The notes under the pieces were generated by a model. The model searched no databases and was not told the origin of the DNA. It saw only the letters and a program-made list of their open reading frames with translations. From Rutpela maculata (Eukaryota > Arthropoda > Insecta > Coleoptera > Cerambycidae): a stretch of 64,000 bases of DNA. Position numbers and translations under genes: made by a program. Of this stretch, positions 1-11,714 are shown piece by piece (position 1 is the first letter of the stretch; each line of letters begins with the position of its first letter). The stretch lies in NCBI GenBank assembly GCA_936432065.2, contig OW386289.2, positions 165,353,348-165,417,347 on the forward strand. The letters are read 5' to 3'.

Positions 1-917
1 GCCGATTATTAAAAAAACTCCTGAAAGGTTTTTCTGAGTTTCGGGGGTTCTGTCCCCCATATTAAAGGAGTTCAAGACCTCAATTTTTGAAATCAACAAC
101 CCAATGAACCTACAAAATAATAAATCTGGAGATAAACTTATGGTTATTCAAGATTCTTATTCAGATAGTTGCAAAAACCCCTTCAAAGGAGTAATTTTCC
201 TAATTTCGGGATTCCATTCGTATTTTGAGGGACACCAATTTTTGCATCCCATAAATTGTAATTTAAGAATTTCCAAGGTGTATAATTTTCTAGGCTCCAT
301 GCTGCAATAGTCGGCTAAGTTGCCCATTTATGAAAACACCTAAATAAATATCTAACTTTTCGCACTTGTAGAATAAAATACATCAAATTCCAAAGAGAAT
401 AAAATTTTTTTTATGGCTGTACGATTAAAATTACCCCGAGGGTCGAATTGTTTCCATTTTCCATAACTATGCGGCGCACAAAGGATTTTGCGCCTTGCGT
501 CTCACTAAAGCAACTTCGACTACTATACCTATACTTATAGGACAAAAAGATGCTACAAGTGGGAGCTCTCTACGATCAATAGATCCGGAAATATGAATTC
601 GTGAAATAGAGTATGAGAATAAGTATTTGACAGCGGACTCCCACTAAAACTTTACAGTCATCGATGGTGACACTGGAAATTTGCTCAGTGCCTATAGCCA
701 GTATTTACATTTTCTTACTAACAGAAAAATATATATTGTCTGTGACATGAGATGCAAAATAAAATTGTTCTTTTAGAATAAAAATTATGAAAATTTTCAG
801 TATCTAAAATTTGGGTTTAGAATGTCCTTGCAACTAAATATAGAATAGAATAGTTTCCCAAAATTTGCGATATTTTAGTTTTTATAAGTGGCTGACATGA
901 AATTTTGTATATTATAG
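1..917. other. Apc intron (partial), no recognised gene
   Basis: AT-rich sequence before the first recognised Apc exon. The first exon needs an incoming 2-nt phase (AG), so at least one more Apc exon lies upstream of the window. I saw only short meaningless open frames here. Confidence 0.6.
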
Positions 918-988
918 GTCGAAACAACCAAACAATCCACTTCAACGTAGCTCACATAATGCGCAACCCTCTGGACCAACAGCATCAG
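918..988 (+). CDS. Apc: Apc exon: linker copy A1
   Basis: A 71 bp exon flanked by a tag acceptor and gtaaat donor. It reads RSKQPNNPLQRSSHNAQ... when the split first codon is completed by AG from the previous exon, and it ends with one leftover base. It is the first of four homologous linker exons (others at 1749, 4581 and 7055), each followed by a SAMP-motif exon. It is rich in Gln, Asn, Ser and Pro and is probably a disordered spacer between Axin-binding motifs. The call rests on homology between copies and on phase continuity through to the unmistakable Apc C-terminal exons. Confidence 0.85.
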
Positions 989-1131
989 GTAAATGGAAGT
1001 TTTTAAAATTAGATATTTGCATGATTATAGGTGACAGTTTGACACTACAGTTACTTTGCTAACTCTTTAAAAATATTGGTGAATATTCTTTTATGATATA
1101 AAGCATGTTTATATATTTATCCATTTTTTAG

Positions 1132-1264
1132 CGAACGTAAACATCATGTCCGAGGAAACTGATAGTGAGGCCGAACAAGCCATGTTACGAGAGTGTATTT
1201 TAGCTGGAATGCCAAAGGAGAACCCTGTTCCATCTTCAAAACCTATAGACATTCCCAATGCCAG
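1132..1264 (+). CDS. Apc: Apc exon: SAMP-like repeat copy B1
   Basis: A 133 bp exon in phase with its neighbours, with a tttttag acceptor and gtattt donor. It encodes SEETDSEAEQAMLRECILAG followed by MPK. An acidic stretch leading into [L]xxCIxxGMPK matches the SAMP motif by which APC proteins bind the RGS domain of Axin in the beta-catenin destruction complex. This copy has Gly-Met-Pro where vertebrates have Ala-Met-Pro. It is most similar to copy B3 (SEETDSEAEQAMLRE), not to its neighbour B2. Confidence 0.9.
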
Positions 1265-1748
1265 GTATTTACATATAACAGACATTTTTGGTCAATTTCT
1301 CATATTTAAGAGTACCATATTGATTTGTAACTTTTTTTCACAAAACTTTCTTAATTAATATAATTAAATAACAGCACAGGGTACATAATTACCCCATTAC
1401 TGAGCTATTTTTAGAACAAAGCCTGCAAACCTTTTTTTTATTCTCTATATAAAATATTATTATTATACTATATTATTTACATACGCAAAATTTAATTGGC
1501 AAATTATTTTCTGGGTAAAACCCAAAGAAAATAATTTTTCTTCAACCAGAGTCCCACTCACCATCTTTTAACTGTAGGTGATAGAAAAACTTGCTGTGAA
1601 ACAGATTGTAGATACCAGTAATATTCCCAATAAATTTTCAATATTCTAAAATCAATTTTTATAGTTTTTAAAATATTACTTCTGTAAATATGAAAAGTAA
1701 GAAGATTATAATTTTTATGTGTTTTACTACAATTTTTTTTTTGTTTAG

Positions 1749-1822
1749 GTCTACACAATCAAATCAACCACAACGTAGCTCACACAATAAGCAACCCTCT
1801 GGATCGGCAGCACAGCCATCTG
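1749..1822 (+). CDS. Apc: Apc exon: linker copy A2
   Basis: A 74 bp exon with a ttgtttag acceptor and gtaaat donor. It is homologous to A1, A3 and A4 (RSTQSNQPQRSSHNKQPSG...), and its phase connects B1 to B2 without a stop. Confidence 0.88.
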
Positions 1823-3962
1823 GTAAATAACACTCTTTAAGATAGATATTTTTAATAAACAAGTAGGTTTTCAAAATGTTTATATAAAAACTTTGGAAAG
1901 TCTGTATACCATTTTTTTTTTAATTTGACAAAATATACGGTGCCACCAATAATAATATAATATAATAAAGATGGGACACTCGAAAAGAGAAGCTCATTTC
2001 TTGAGAGAGAGACAGAAGAGATGCTAAATTAAACCTCCCATAGTTTCTTTACGCATGCGTCTGCAGGTTAGCTTTCCTGAACTGTGTCAGAAATTCCAGA
2101 GACGGTTTTTATGTAAATGGTATTATATTGTAAAAACCGAATGAGACATTCCCAAACAATGTAAAAACCGCAAAATAATGAAATATTAACGTTTCATCGC
2201 CTTGTGTCATCTTGTCCATGTTTTCTTGTACAATATATAAAGTGTTATTTGTATATATTAATTACATGCAATTTTTACTCGATTACACATCACTTAGAGC
2301 CAACACTGGTTTTGATGTTCTTCACAGCTGCGGTTCCGGGTCTACATTGCAGAGTTGCCTGATAAAGGTGCCAATTTAAATGCCCGAGGTCAAATTTCTC
2401 AAGGGAGATTTATGAATGGGTTGCTCGAAGTGTCGCGTCTTTATAGTGATGCTGGGTGCATCAAGCAGTTTCGGTTCGAATCACTGTGTGTTCATTGCCT
2501 AAAAGACGCGTGATTGCTGTTTCATTTTATTGTTTTGAAAACCTTTTAGAAATATATATCTTTTTCACAACAATAAACTCTTTCAGAATAATTTGTTAAT
2601 GGGCCTTTTCCGCTATTTTTTTTTATTGTGTTATTGGAAAGATCCTATCAAAATATTACTAAAAATGAATTTTAATTTTTTTTCTGAACGCATAAAATAC
2701 GACAGAAAATATTCAAATATTACTTAAATCAACAGTAGATTTAAACGATAGCATTCGGGCGGCAATGTGACGTCATCATAACCACACCAATCAAATATGA
2801 TCTTAAACCGCTGCCAGAATTAGCTATAAAGGTGCATTCTCAAACCAAGTTCCCAAACAATCTCACTTGCGTTCTGTTTTCCATATCTTGCAATTCTATT
2901 GGTGCCTGAAGTACATTTATGAGGAACCACCAATAGAATCTCGTAAAGTAAAGTGCTAACGTTTAATTGAGAACGTCCGTTTATAATCCCAATTGACATT
3001 GCGTAAACGTAAATGTTGTGATTTCAATCTAAAGAGACACATAAAGTATAAAATCAAGCCCACTAAAAGGAAGTTAGTAACAATATACACATACGTTAAA
3101 ATGATCTTTACAACAGAAAAATCCAGGAGCAGTATAAACAACACCAGGAACTTTTGCAACTTTCCACCACAATTTTGTAATTTTCAAATTTGTTGGGACG
3201 CGCAAAAATAACTTGGTAGTATTTTCACTAGTGATTGGACACACTGGTACAAAACAAACCCCTTGTAAGCGGCATTTTCTAATTATAAAATAAAATTACG
3301 TAAATATCGTATCAAACATAAACAATAGAAAGTGAATATGATTTGAGCATTTCAGTACAGCGTTGCCAGATGATACTGATATTATACCATATGTGAACCA
3401 AAACGATCAAAAATAGAGAATATAAACATGATATATGGATTTTAGACTCAGACAGTGAAAGATTGACAGAATTTTTGCTTTTATTTAGCATCAGGTTAAA
3501 GAAGAGTACGTTGTAATGAAAAAAAAATATACTATTCAAAGTAGACAGTTGATATCGGAAATACGATGTTCACATAAAAAGACATACACCTGGCAATAGA
3601 CAACTCCCTTTATAAATACGACTTTTTATTGGTCTAATCAGACTGACGTTGCAAGCTCGCGCCTTAGAACTCATGTTTCAAATTAAGTGAAATAAAACTG
3701 ATTTTGTAAAGTAAATATTTGGTAGAACATATAAAATTGCAAGAAACTAAATTAATATAAAATTATATTACAGTTTATTATATGGTTTGGTCGTGGTGAA
3801 ATAGTAAAATTCAGTCATGCGGGAAAGGCCCATTCCTCAAAAGTGTTTGTAAAGTTTATTGTCACTTTCTATATTGATTTAACAGTCTTAATACTGATAA
3901 AATCAAAAGTCCACTGCGGTTAAGAATGTTGTTTTATGATCTATTTTGTGTTTATTTTATAG
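1823..3962 (+). other. Apc intron between A2 and B2
   Basis: A 2.1 kb intron, much longer than the 143-484 bp introns around it, so it probably contains inserted sequence. About 2760-2860 there is a promoter-like stretch with a TGACGTCA palindrome and a TATAAA-like box. I could not assign a transposon family or a coding region. Confidence 0.5.
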
Positions 3963-4098
3963 CAAACCAAAGCCTATCCTTGGAAACTGACTTAAGTGAG
4001 GAAGCTGAACGAGCTATGTTACAGGAATGTATTTTAGCGGGAATGCCTAAGACAAACCCCATTTCGTCTACAAAACCTCCAGACATACCCAACACCAG
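3963..4098 (+). CDS. Apc: Apc exon: SAMP-like repeat copy B2
   Basis: A 136 bp exon, in phase, with a tttatag acceptor and gtacat donor. It encodes LETDLSEEAERAMLQECILA followed by GMPK, a presumed Axin-binding SAMP-like motif. The LETDLSEEAER...MPKTN signature groups it with B4 rather than with B1 or B3. Confidence 0.9.
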
Positions 4099-4580
4099 GT
4101 ACATTTACATAACATGATGTAATCGAATAAACTTTAACTTGGTGGGTCCAAAGTTCGCTTCATTATATAAATTAAGAGGATCAGACATACGCAACTAGTT
4201 TGCCTCTGCATCATTGCAATGGCTCTGTGCGCATCGCATATCAAATCGTTCATTGTGTTACCAACTTATACACATGCCAAGTTAAAGTTTACTTGAGTAT
4301 AGCTCTAATCGAGTTCTTACACCTAACGTATTAGTTGCAAAGTAAACAATTTAGCTCCATTCTGTGATGAGAGATCTAGACCTTAATACCAGTATAAAAT
4401 GTGCTTTTTCTCGCAACGTAATTATATGGTGGTAAAAGTCTTGGTTATTTTGTCGTGTACCATATTCATGAATATTAAAATCTTTAAGGTAAATCATATT
4501 GTTAGAAAAACAATTATGAACATTTTTAGTTGTTTTATGATAAGTGTGTTAGATCTTAAACACATATTTTGGTTTAACAG

Positions 4581-4654
4581 GTCTGCACAACCAAATAATC
4601 AGCTGCAACGTATCTCACGTAATACGCAACCCTCTGGATCAACAGCACAACCAG
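4581..4654 (+). CDS. Apc: Apc exon: linker copy A3
   Basis: A 74 bp linker exon (RSAQPNNQLQRISRNTQPSG...) with a canonical acceptor (aacag) and donor (gtaaat). Its phase matches B2 and B3. Only a 77 bp intron separates it from B3. Confidence 0.88.
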
Positions 4655-4731
4655 GTAAATAAAATACCTATTGAAAATGCAAATCTCCTTTGTGACAATG
4701 GATTTATAAAAATTTTCGTATTGTTTTTCAG

Positions 4732-4861
4732 CAAACTTAAATATATCTGAGGAAACCGACAGTGAGGCCGAACAAGCCATGTTACGAGAGTGCATCTTAG
4801 CAGGAATGCCGAAGGAAAACTCTGTGTTGACTTCAAAACCTCTAAACATACCAAACACCAG
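4732..4861 (+). CDS. Apc: Apc exon: SAMP-like repeat copy B3
   Basis: A 130 bp exon encoding ISEETDSEAEQAMLRECILA followed by GMPKEN. It is nearly identical over the motif to B1. The acceptor is ttttcag and the donor gtaaac. Presumed third Axin-binding motif in the window. Confidence 0.9.
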
Positions 4862-6390
4862 GTAAACACATAAAATAGCTTATTTTGATTTCTTACTTAA
4901 GTGATCGAACAGTTACGAAAGATGCTTCATCTCGGAAATTTAGTTTGATGGATGGCAAAAATGTTACGTTATCTTATTGAGAATAATAGTAATGATTCTA
5001 GATAATTAAATAACATTATTAATATTAATTCAGAAAACTTGCAATTTGAATAAGTTCTGTGCACCATGCAGTTTGAAACTCTGACTATCATGCAGTACCT
5101 CTTTTGCTGCGATTTTGATTTCGTTCGACTATGTCCAAAATTTCTTTTTCAGCAGCCAAAGTAGTCACATATTGTTACGACCAAAGATAATCATTGTTTA
5201 TAAAAGGACACAAAAAAGTTACATACTGAACAAAACAACTAAGCATTTATTAGGTCTGTTTCTGCAACAGTCACGAACTAGTCAGACATAATACGATTGG
5301 TTGAAAACAATTCCTGATTGATCAGCTGACCACGTTAGACAGAGAGAGTCTAGTTTGTGATTTCTTGCTGAAACCTATCATTTAAGTTATTGATAACCGT
5401 ATTGATGAGATGTTGTCAGATATTCATTTTCAAGAATTTACTAAGGAAATACAACATTCACAATTTTTTCCACCCCAAACCCTTTGAGAGACAAAAAAAA
5501 TCGTGTAGTACTTTTTTTATTTGCCTCTTGTTTTTAAATTCTACAATATATGTCCTGTTATTTTTCAAATAATTGACTGTCATGTCCAACATCCACTGGA
5601 TATTTTCAAAATAGTTCTTATCTGAACCGATAAAAGTTATATTATTTTTTCTGGCTAAACTGTCCAATTTTTGGCATCCCATAAGAAATTTTTTGTTCCT
5701 TTTGGTCCAATATAATCGATGGTTAGACAGATTTATTGCAGACCAGTAATAATTGTTTTATCATATGTACATATCCTAAATGAATTTATATCTAGCGTAT
5801 TAAGTATATCAAAAATATATAAAAATATACAGATACACACATTATAACTAATTCACATATAAGAATAATAAATAAAAAACAAAGTTGAAAATACTCCGTC
5901 AATTCTGTGGTATTATATAGCTCCGCTGATATTAGACTCTCTCTGATGATTTTTCTGGATTTATCACTATATTGTTTATGGTTTCTATCTCCTTTGATAA
6001 AACTTTATGCACTGATACTAACGTCCCTTTTACAATAATGATGAATTGTGGAGACAAATAGTGATATTGTTTGCACTAATCTGCCATATTAGAAATTAGC
6101 AGTAAAATAGGCAATTCAGAATATTGTGTGTGATCTTTTAATGCATTAGAAAATAAATTTCTATTACTCTGAACGAAACAAACATTCATATATGCAGACA
6201 CATGATAAAGATAATAGATTCAGCTGTTTGAAAATGCCTTTGGTCTATCTTCGATCCGCTATTACTGCTACTGCCCTTTTTTTGTACAACAAAAATTGAC
6301 TGAATTTGTGAAACACCTCAAAAAAATTGTACCATATTTTTTTATGGAATAAAAATTTCCATAATAAGCACCAAGCAGTATCCTTGCTTA
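4862..6390 (+). other. Apc intron between B3 and A4, first part
   Basis: AT-rich intron sequence. A short unrecognised minus-strand open frame lies at 5458-5682 but has no family signature I know. The rest shows nothing I can name. Confidence 0.4.
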
Positions 6391-6806
6391 CTATTTTTTT
6401 TTTAATTCCTTGTGTGCATAGCAAGACTTGCTTAATTTAATATCATTGACAATACTTTTGAATTTTATAGATCTGGCTAGCTCAATTTGTTCATTGTCAT
6501 ATTTCAATGTAGTTGGATTATTATTACTATTTCTAGAGTGTCTGAATGTAAGTTGGTTGGTTTTAGATATATTTGAAATAGGAAAATTATCTTTAAACCG
6601 CTTAGAAATGCTTGTAAAGTTCATTTAATCGAATTTTACCACCTCTTCAAAATTCTTTCCAGTTATTAAAATATTGGTATAATCCGTGTAATTGCTTAAA
6701 AAAAAATAACTTGCAATCTGCTATGTTTGGCAGTTCATTTATATAGAGAATGAAAAGTAAAGGCCCTAATATACCTCCTTGTGATACTCCCACCGTAATG
6801 GGTTTT
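6391..6806 (-). pseudogene. Non-LTR retrotransposon RT fragment in Apc intron
   Basis: The minus strand encodes VGVSQGGILGPLLFILYINE, the conserved reverse-transcriptase block equivalent to GVPQGSxLGPLLF. After a frameshift comes a relic of the catalytic YADD region, decayed to TDYTNILITGKN. A further open stretch reaches 6391. Frameshifts and loss of the catalytic aspartates make it inactive. It is antisense to Apc. Confidence 0.85.
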
Positions 6807-7054
6807 GATGACGATTTGTATTAAATCCCCCGTTTTGAAATAACTACTTTTTATTCTCTATACAGCATCATCTGTCAAAATTATGACATCATACTTCTAA
6901 CACCTCGTTTTATGATGACATCATACTTCTGTTTTGATTAAGTGCGGTAATGATAATTATAATTTAACTGTTTGTGAAATAAAAGGTGGGGATAAAATCG
7001 TACTGTTATAAGAACGCTTACTTATCTATTGCTTTAAGGAAATTTATATTACAG

Positions 7055-7131
7055 GCCTGTACAACCAAATAATCAACCACAACGTAGCTCACGTAATACG
7101 CAATCCTCTAGATCGACAGCACAACAGCCAG
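7055..7131 (+). CDS. Apc: Apc exon: linker copy A4
   Basis: A 77 bp linker exon (RPVQPNNQPQRSSRNTQSSR...), one codon longer than A2 and A3. The acceptor is attacag and the donor gtaaat. Its phase joins B3 to B4. Confidence 0.88.
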
Positions 7132-7243
7132 GTAAATAGCACTGTTTTACATAATGGATTTATGTAGTTGTAGTTCGTAGATATTTTTAGTAAACCAGCA
7201 GAATAAAAATGTTCGTTTTATGAACTAGTTATTTATTTTTCAG

Positions 7244-7379
7244 CAAACTTAAACTTAACCTTGGAAACTGACCTAAGTGAGGAGGCCGAACGAGCCATTT
7301 TGCAAGAGTGTATTTTAGCAGGAATGCCAAAGACAAACTCTATTTCCTCTACCAGACCGCTTGATGTACCCAATACCAG
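7244..7379 (+). CDS. Apc: Apc exon: SAMP-like repeat copy B4
   Basis: A 136 bp exon encoding LETDLSEEAERAILQECILA followed by GMPKTN, closest to B2. The donor side (gtatttacata...) resembles the intron start after B1, which hints at recombination between copies. Fourth presumed Axin-binding motif. Confidence 0.9.
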
Positions 7380-8467
7380 GTATTTACATAAAAGAGATAG
7401 CTTTGGTCGATTTCTTACACCTAAACATAGGTACTGTCGTGAGCAAAAAAAATAGGACTATTTTTTCTAATGTAAATCTGTCTCACTTTTAATGAATTTT
7501 GACAAATAACTGACTGTCACAAAAATTAAAGTTAGATGTACACAACTAGATTTTGGCAAAAATACGTTATAAGACTTGTCTTATTTTTTTTTGCACACCG
7601 CAGTACCAAACTGGAATAGGTGTGTAATCGCTAATAATTCAATAACTTCAAATGTAGGACAATATCCCAATAGTGGTTGTTTATCTAATCTGAAACAATA
7701 TAACCTTTCCTTAGCTAATGTACTTGTCTTATTCGGCATTAGCAGTAGAGTTGTGTTCCCTGGCGGTGATTAATTTAAGCGGTAAACCTATTTTGAGTGC
7801 GAAATATCTTCATTCTTTTGCTGCCAGGAAGCTGTGTGTAATCTATGTAAATACAATTACACATTCTTTTACCTCTGGTAAAAATATTCTCGCATGTAGG
7901 TCCTGCCTTGAGCATCTCACAATAATACTAGCATCTCTTTGACTAAAGGGGGTTACCACTCTTATTTAACCTTGCTCAAGTGTTATAAGAATGTGTAGCG
8001 GCAGTTCTTAACTGGGGCATTTTATATGTAACATTGCAACATGAATAATGGTAGAATTTCTGTTAGTTATTGATTGATTAGTGATTAATTTGATATAATG
8101 AATTATGGAACTAAATAAACAAAATGTTTTAATTATCAATGATAATGTTTAAGTGTAGTTTTGCTCATTTCTTTTTGTCATATGCTCCAAATTAATAGAA
8201 TGAATATTTAAACCGTTAAAACACAATATAATATTGTTTACATACATGGTATATTCATATATGTTTAAATTAAAAATTCATTTCAAGAGATTAGTTTTAT
8301 CAAAAATTAGATAGATAAGCATGACATCTTTGCAATTGTAATCTTTTATCTTTCACCCGTGGTCTCATTCGAGATCAAAATACAGCTAAGATTACTAATA
8401 AATTTATTCTATCAGCAGTTTCTAATTTATTTTACAATTACAAATCAAACACTGTGGTAACTTTCAG
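7380..8467 (+). other. Apc intron after B4; two unassigned short frames
   Basis: Contains overlapping + strand open frames at 7576-7773 and 7718-7942 (65 and 74 codons). The second contains a tract like LAVELCSLAVINLSGKPILS and may be remnant coding sequence. I do not recognise a family. The rest is AT-rich intron. Confidence 0.35.
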
Positions 8468-8754
8468 GACCAACGTAAAGAGGACAATGGGGAAATCATC
8501 GAGTCGCCACCAACTAGAAGAAGAGGCAAAGCCAAAAAACGTGAGTGCTGCGTCTGCTGCCGGGAGCATAGCAGTTCAAGCCAGCGGAGTGCGTCCCGAC
8601 ATGACACCCGCGGTGGCAGGCGTAGAAGAAAATCCAGAACCAGAGACAGGGACAAAGATAAGGAGTCACGAGCCCACCCAATCAGGGAGAACAGAGACTC
8701 CAACAGATATGTCACGGGACAAATGCTTGCATTCCGAAGAGAACTTCTCGACAG
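8468..8754 (+). CDS. Apc: Apc exon C: linker after SAMP array
   Basis: A 287 bp exon (acceptor ctttcag, donor gtcagt). The incoming phase from B4 (AG plus G) and the outgoing phase into the 9600 exon (G plus AT) both select the frame starting RTNVKRTMGKSSSRHQLEEE. That frame is hydrophilic and has no recognisable domain. The +1 frame is also open over the whole exon and encodes a strikingly Arg/Lys/Asp-rich peptide (RRRGKAKKRECCVCC and, further on, RDRDKDKESR). Splice phases reject that frame unless alternative sites are used. Confidence 0.75.
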
Positions 8755-8783
8755 GTCAGTGGTTAATATGAACGACAGATACT

Positions 8784-8893
8784 AATTCTGAAGCAGTTTT
8801 CACACACACCAAAACACTTGAATACTATGAGTTGACTCGTGTTTCGCCAACCATGCTAACATCTGGGGATGGTTAAACGGTTTTAATCATCCA
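8784..8893. repeat. Half-copy of the 26.9 kb MITE family
   Basis: Shares the blocks CACCAAAACA, GTGTTTCGCCAACCATG and CATCTGG..GA..GTTAAA with the palindromic element at 26840-27030, but only one arm is present. It lies in the Apc intron just after exon C. Confidence 0.6.
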
Positions 8894-9599
8894 GGATTTA
8901 GTCCAGTCAACGAAGCACTAAAATTACCAAAATCTTTAACTTAAGTGCTAATGAATGGATTTTGATGAAACCTTATGCAATGTGTTTGTAATGACGTTAA
9001 TAAAAAAGTTAAAAAAAAAAAAATAGAGTAGGAAATGATCGGAAAGGGTAAAAAACACCTCTTTTATCACGTGTTCCGTAACTTGTAGAATTATGTCAAA
9101 AATGGGAAAAAAACAATGTATTTGACTTTTCTGTAAAGTGTGTGTTTTCATCGAGTTTTTCCCAAAAAACTTTTTACTTTTACATTTCCCTCCCCCATTT
9201 TCGAGTGGCCATATCTCGAAAAATATGCATTTTTCGAAAAAATTCACAAGAGTAAAAACATCTTATTTTAGGCCAAAAACAAGGTAAATACATTGTTTTT
9301 AATCGTATACAGATTCGTAAAAAGTATTGGTTTTGGTATGGCACTAAGAGCAAAGCAAGCAATAATGTACATGATTCTCGTGATGGGGCGTGTCACTCTT
9401 TGCCTCTGCTAGAATACTGGTAGGCGCCTTTATTGTGGGCGGTCAGTTAAGTCTTTGAAACTAATGCAATACCAAAACCAACACTTTCCGAATCTGTATT
9501 AGTAGTTTTTTACAAAATAACTGAATTGATATAAGCTTGACATAGATTGACGCATTTTTAAAATATATTAGAATATTTCTGAACGCATTTCCTTTTTAG
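8894..9599 (+). other. Apc intron after exon C
   Basis: AT-rich. Contains simple A/T-rich tracts with inverted GAAAAA/TTTTTC words around 9060-9260, probably degenerate repeat sequence. No gene recognised. Confidence 0.45.
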
Positions 9600-11076
9600 A
9601 TCTAGAGAAGAGTGGATCTAGCAAATCCCTTGACAAAATTCTAGAAACCAACCACTTTGACAACATAGTCACGGATTTCTCCTTTTCCAATTCGGATAAA
9701 ATGGTAATCGAAGATTGCCTTGCTAGGAGCTGTGAAGACTCAAAAGCAGTAGACAATCGAATGCTGGATCCAGATGCAATGATAGAATCGTTGGATCGTT
9801 TCACTGCCGAGCTAGTTTCCCAGGCGAGTCATCTGAACAAAGACGAGGACAAGTACAAAGTGTCCACGGGAGATAACACTTGGAACGAAGACACTTCTCC
9901 GAACGAGGTCACATTCCCCAGCATATCTGGGAGCGTCCCCAATGTAATTACGTTTAGTAACGAAGACGACTCCAACAAACTGGATGTCGATGTGGTGGAT
10001 GGGATCAACGAACCAGAAATACCTTCCAATGATTTCTCGTCGGTTAACACAAGCACGATGACCGAGAGTACTCTGATTGCCATAGAGGCCAGTAAAATGG
10101 CGACCGTATTTAAGAACGAAGCCGAAATGTCGCTGAGTATAACGAGCGCCGCCTCCTTAGAACTGGACCACGTTCAACCACCCTCCCATCTAAATTCGCT
10201 AACCAACAGCGCAATCGGCTTAGAGAAAATAGTTCCGAAAAGTCCTAAACTGATTGCAAGGAAGAAGTCCTTACCGGCAGGTCTCATGGTTAGAAGAGCT
10301 CTAAGTAACTCTTTAAACCATGGCTCTAGTCTGGAAAGCCTCGAGAATCACAGCTTATCCAACCTGGACCAAGTGAATCCACCGTCGGATCTCCTCCGTG
10401 ACGTGTTCGACCTTGAGGGCAGCATGACAAGCGTCGCCAGCCTACCGAGCGAAAACGACATCAAAGCCGACTTTGTCATAAACGGCATACTCAACAAGGA
10501 CCCCCAGAATAATCAGCATCCAATATTCAACATAAAACACCCCTTCAACGGGTCCCATTACGAGTTAGAGAACATCAATCCACCATCCTTGTTTAACGAA
10601 ATAACAGACTTCTGCAATTCCCTGGCCGACGTCACTACAGAAGCGATCTGCAGCGAGACCGATATCTTCGAGGACTGCTACACGCATATGGCAGACACGA
10701 TACTCCTGGACGAGAACGTGACTCTGGCGGAGGAGGATGCCACTGAGTTTTCGGATGCGCACAGCGGGACTCCTTTGCAGTCGGATTTGAGCAGTGCCGA
10801 TTCCACACCGAAGAGATTGAAGAATTTGAGCAAGTCGATGACCACAAAACAGAGGAGGAACCTGGCAAGAGATCGGTACAAGACGTATACAGTGGCGGCT
10901 GAGATGGTTATGCGCGAAGAAGGCGAGAAGCAGAGGGAACACAGCGAGGCCACCGAGGATTTCAAGACAGTGCTGGAACATTCTGAGAAGAGTACGGATG
11001 ATACGACTTATGTCTCGCCAACTTACAGCGTTAGTTCGCCGAAGTTGACGCCCAAAGAAAGGAGACAGATGAATAG
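9600..11076 (+). CDS. Apc: Apc large exon D
   Basis: A 1477 bp exon, acceptor tttcctttttag and donor gtgagtag. It encodes 491 full codons in the frame fixed by exon C (D-LEKSGSSKSLDKILE...). It is Ser/Asn/Asp/Glu-rich and mostly disordered. Three short repeats of the form (V/I)xPPSxL occur at about 10168 (HVQPPS), 10367 (QVNPPS) and 10571 (NINPPS). A Lys/Arg-rich segment (KQRRNLARDRYK) follows near 10845. APC is the scaffold of the beta-catenin destruction complex and a cytoskeletal regulator; this exon lies between the Axin-binding repeats and the basic region. GC content is visibly above the introns. I infer that the PPS repeats are conserved binding motifs but cannot name the partner. Confidence 0.93.
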
Positions 11077-11261
11077 GTGAGTAGATCAGAGCAAGTTCTC
11101 TAAAGTAATATTTTTAAAGGAATACATTATAAATAGTAGACCATTAAAAACTAAACAGATGGGTTTTCGGGTAATTCAAATTGATTTTCTTAAAATTATT
11201 TCGTTCACAATGAAAACCACTAAAAATTACTTTGTTTGGATAATTTAAGACATATAATGTA

Positions 11262-11698
11262 TAGGCCAAGCAGTGGGTACAAAAAAGGGGGTTCTATTAA
11301 ATTGTGCACAATTTTGGTCTTTGTATTTTTCATCTACGACCAATAATTTCCGCTCTATGGCACGCCAAAGTTAATCCGCGATGAAATTCTGATTTTGTTG
11401 AAAATTGCAAATCAACCGCCAGCTTTGGCGCGCCGTAGAACGGAAATTATTGGTCGTAGACGAAAAATACAACGACCAAAATTGTACACAATTTTGTTCT
11501 CTACATATTTCATTTGAACTTTTTTTCTATAGCACTTACCACAACGGCGCAAAAGCGTCGCGACGCAGAGTATTCACCCCCCCCCCCCCCGCGAGCGGCA
11601 ACCCCCGAGGTCGCAACTCAGATGTAATCAGGTGACCTTTGTCTACCATCCACCAAATTTCATTTCTTTGCAAATAGAAACCCCCATTGCTTGGTCTA
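11262..11698. mobile_element. MITE with CCAAGCA-type inverted ends
   Basis: The ends TAGGCCAAGCAGTGGG and (reverse complement) TAGACCAAGCAATGGG are inverted copies. Inside is a further palindrome (TACGACCAATAATTTCCG / CGGAAATTATTGGTCGTA) at about 11336-11460. A 14-base poly-C run sits at 11577-11590. There is no coding capacity. It lies in the Apc intron between exons D and E, and I find no perfect target duplication. Confidence 0.7.
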
Positions 11699-11714
11699 GT
11701 AATGCATCCATTTT

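Noticed and set aside
2460..2490. GGTTCGAATCACT resembles a tRNA or SINE B box
   Set aside because: No A box at the right spacing and no cloverleaf could be drawn.
2597..3838. Possible element with ATGGGCCTTTTCCGC / ATGGGCCTTTCCCGC inverted ends in the A2-B2 intron
   Set aside because: Only about 15 bp match, with no target duplication and no paired interior; too weak to annotate.
8468..8754. Taking the Arg-rich +1 frame as the Apc coding frame of exon C
   Set aside because: Both canonical splice junctions leave it out of phase; it would need unusual acceptors on both sides. Kept as a finding only.
10565..10981. Long minus-strand frames opposite Apc exon D (up to 138 codons)
   Set aside because: Shadow frames of a GC-richer coding exon; no splice or family evidence.
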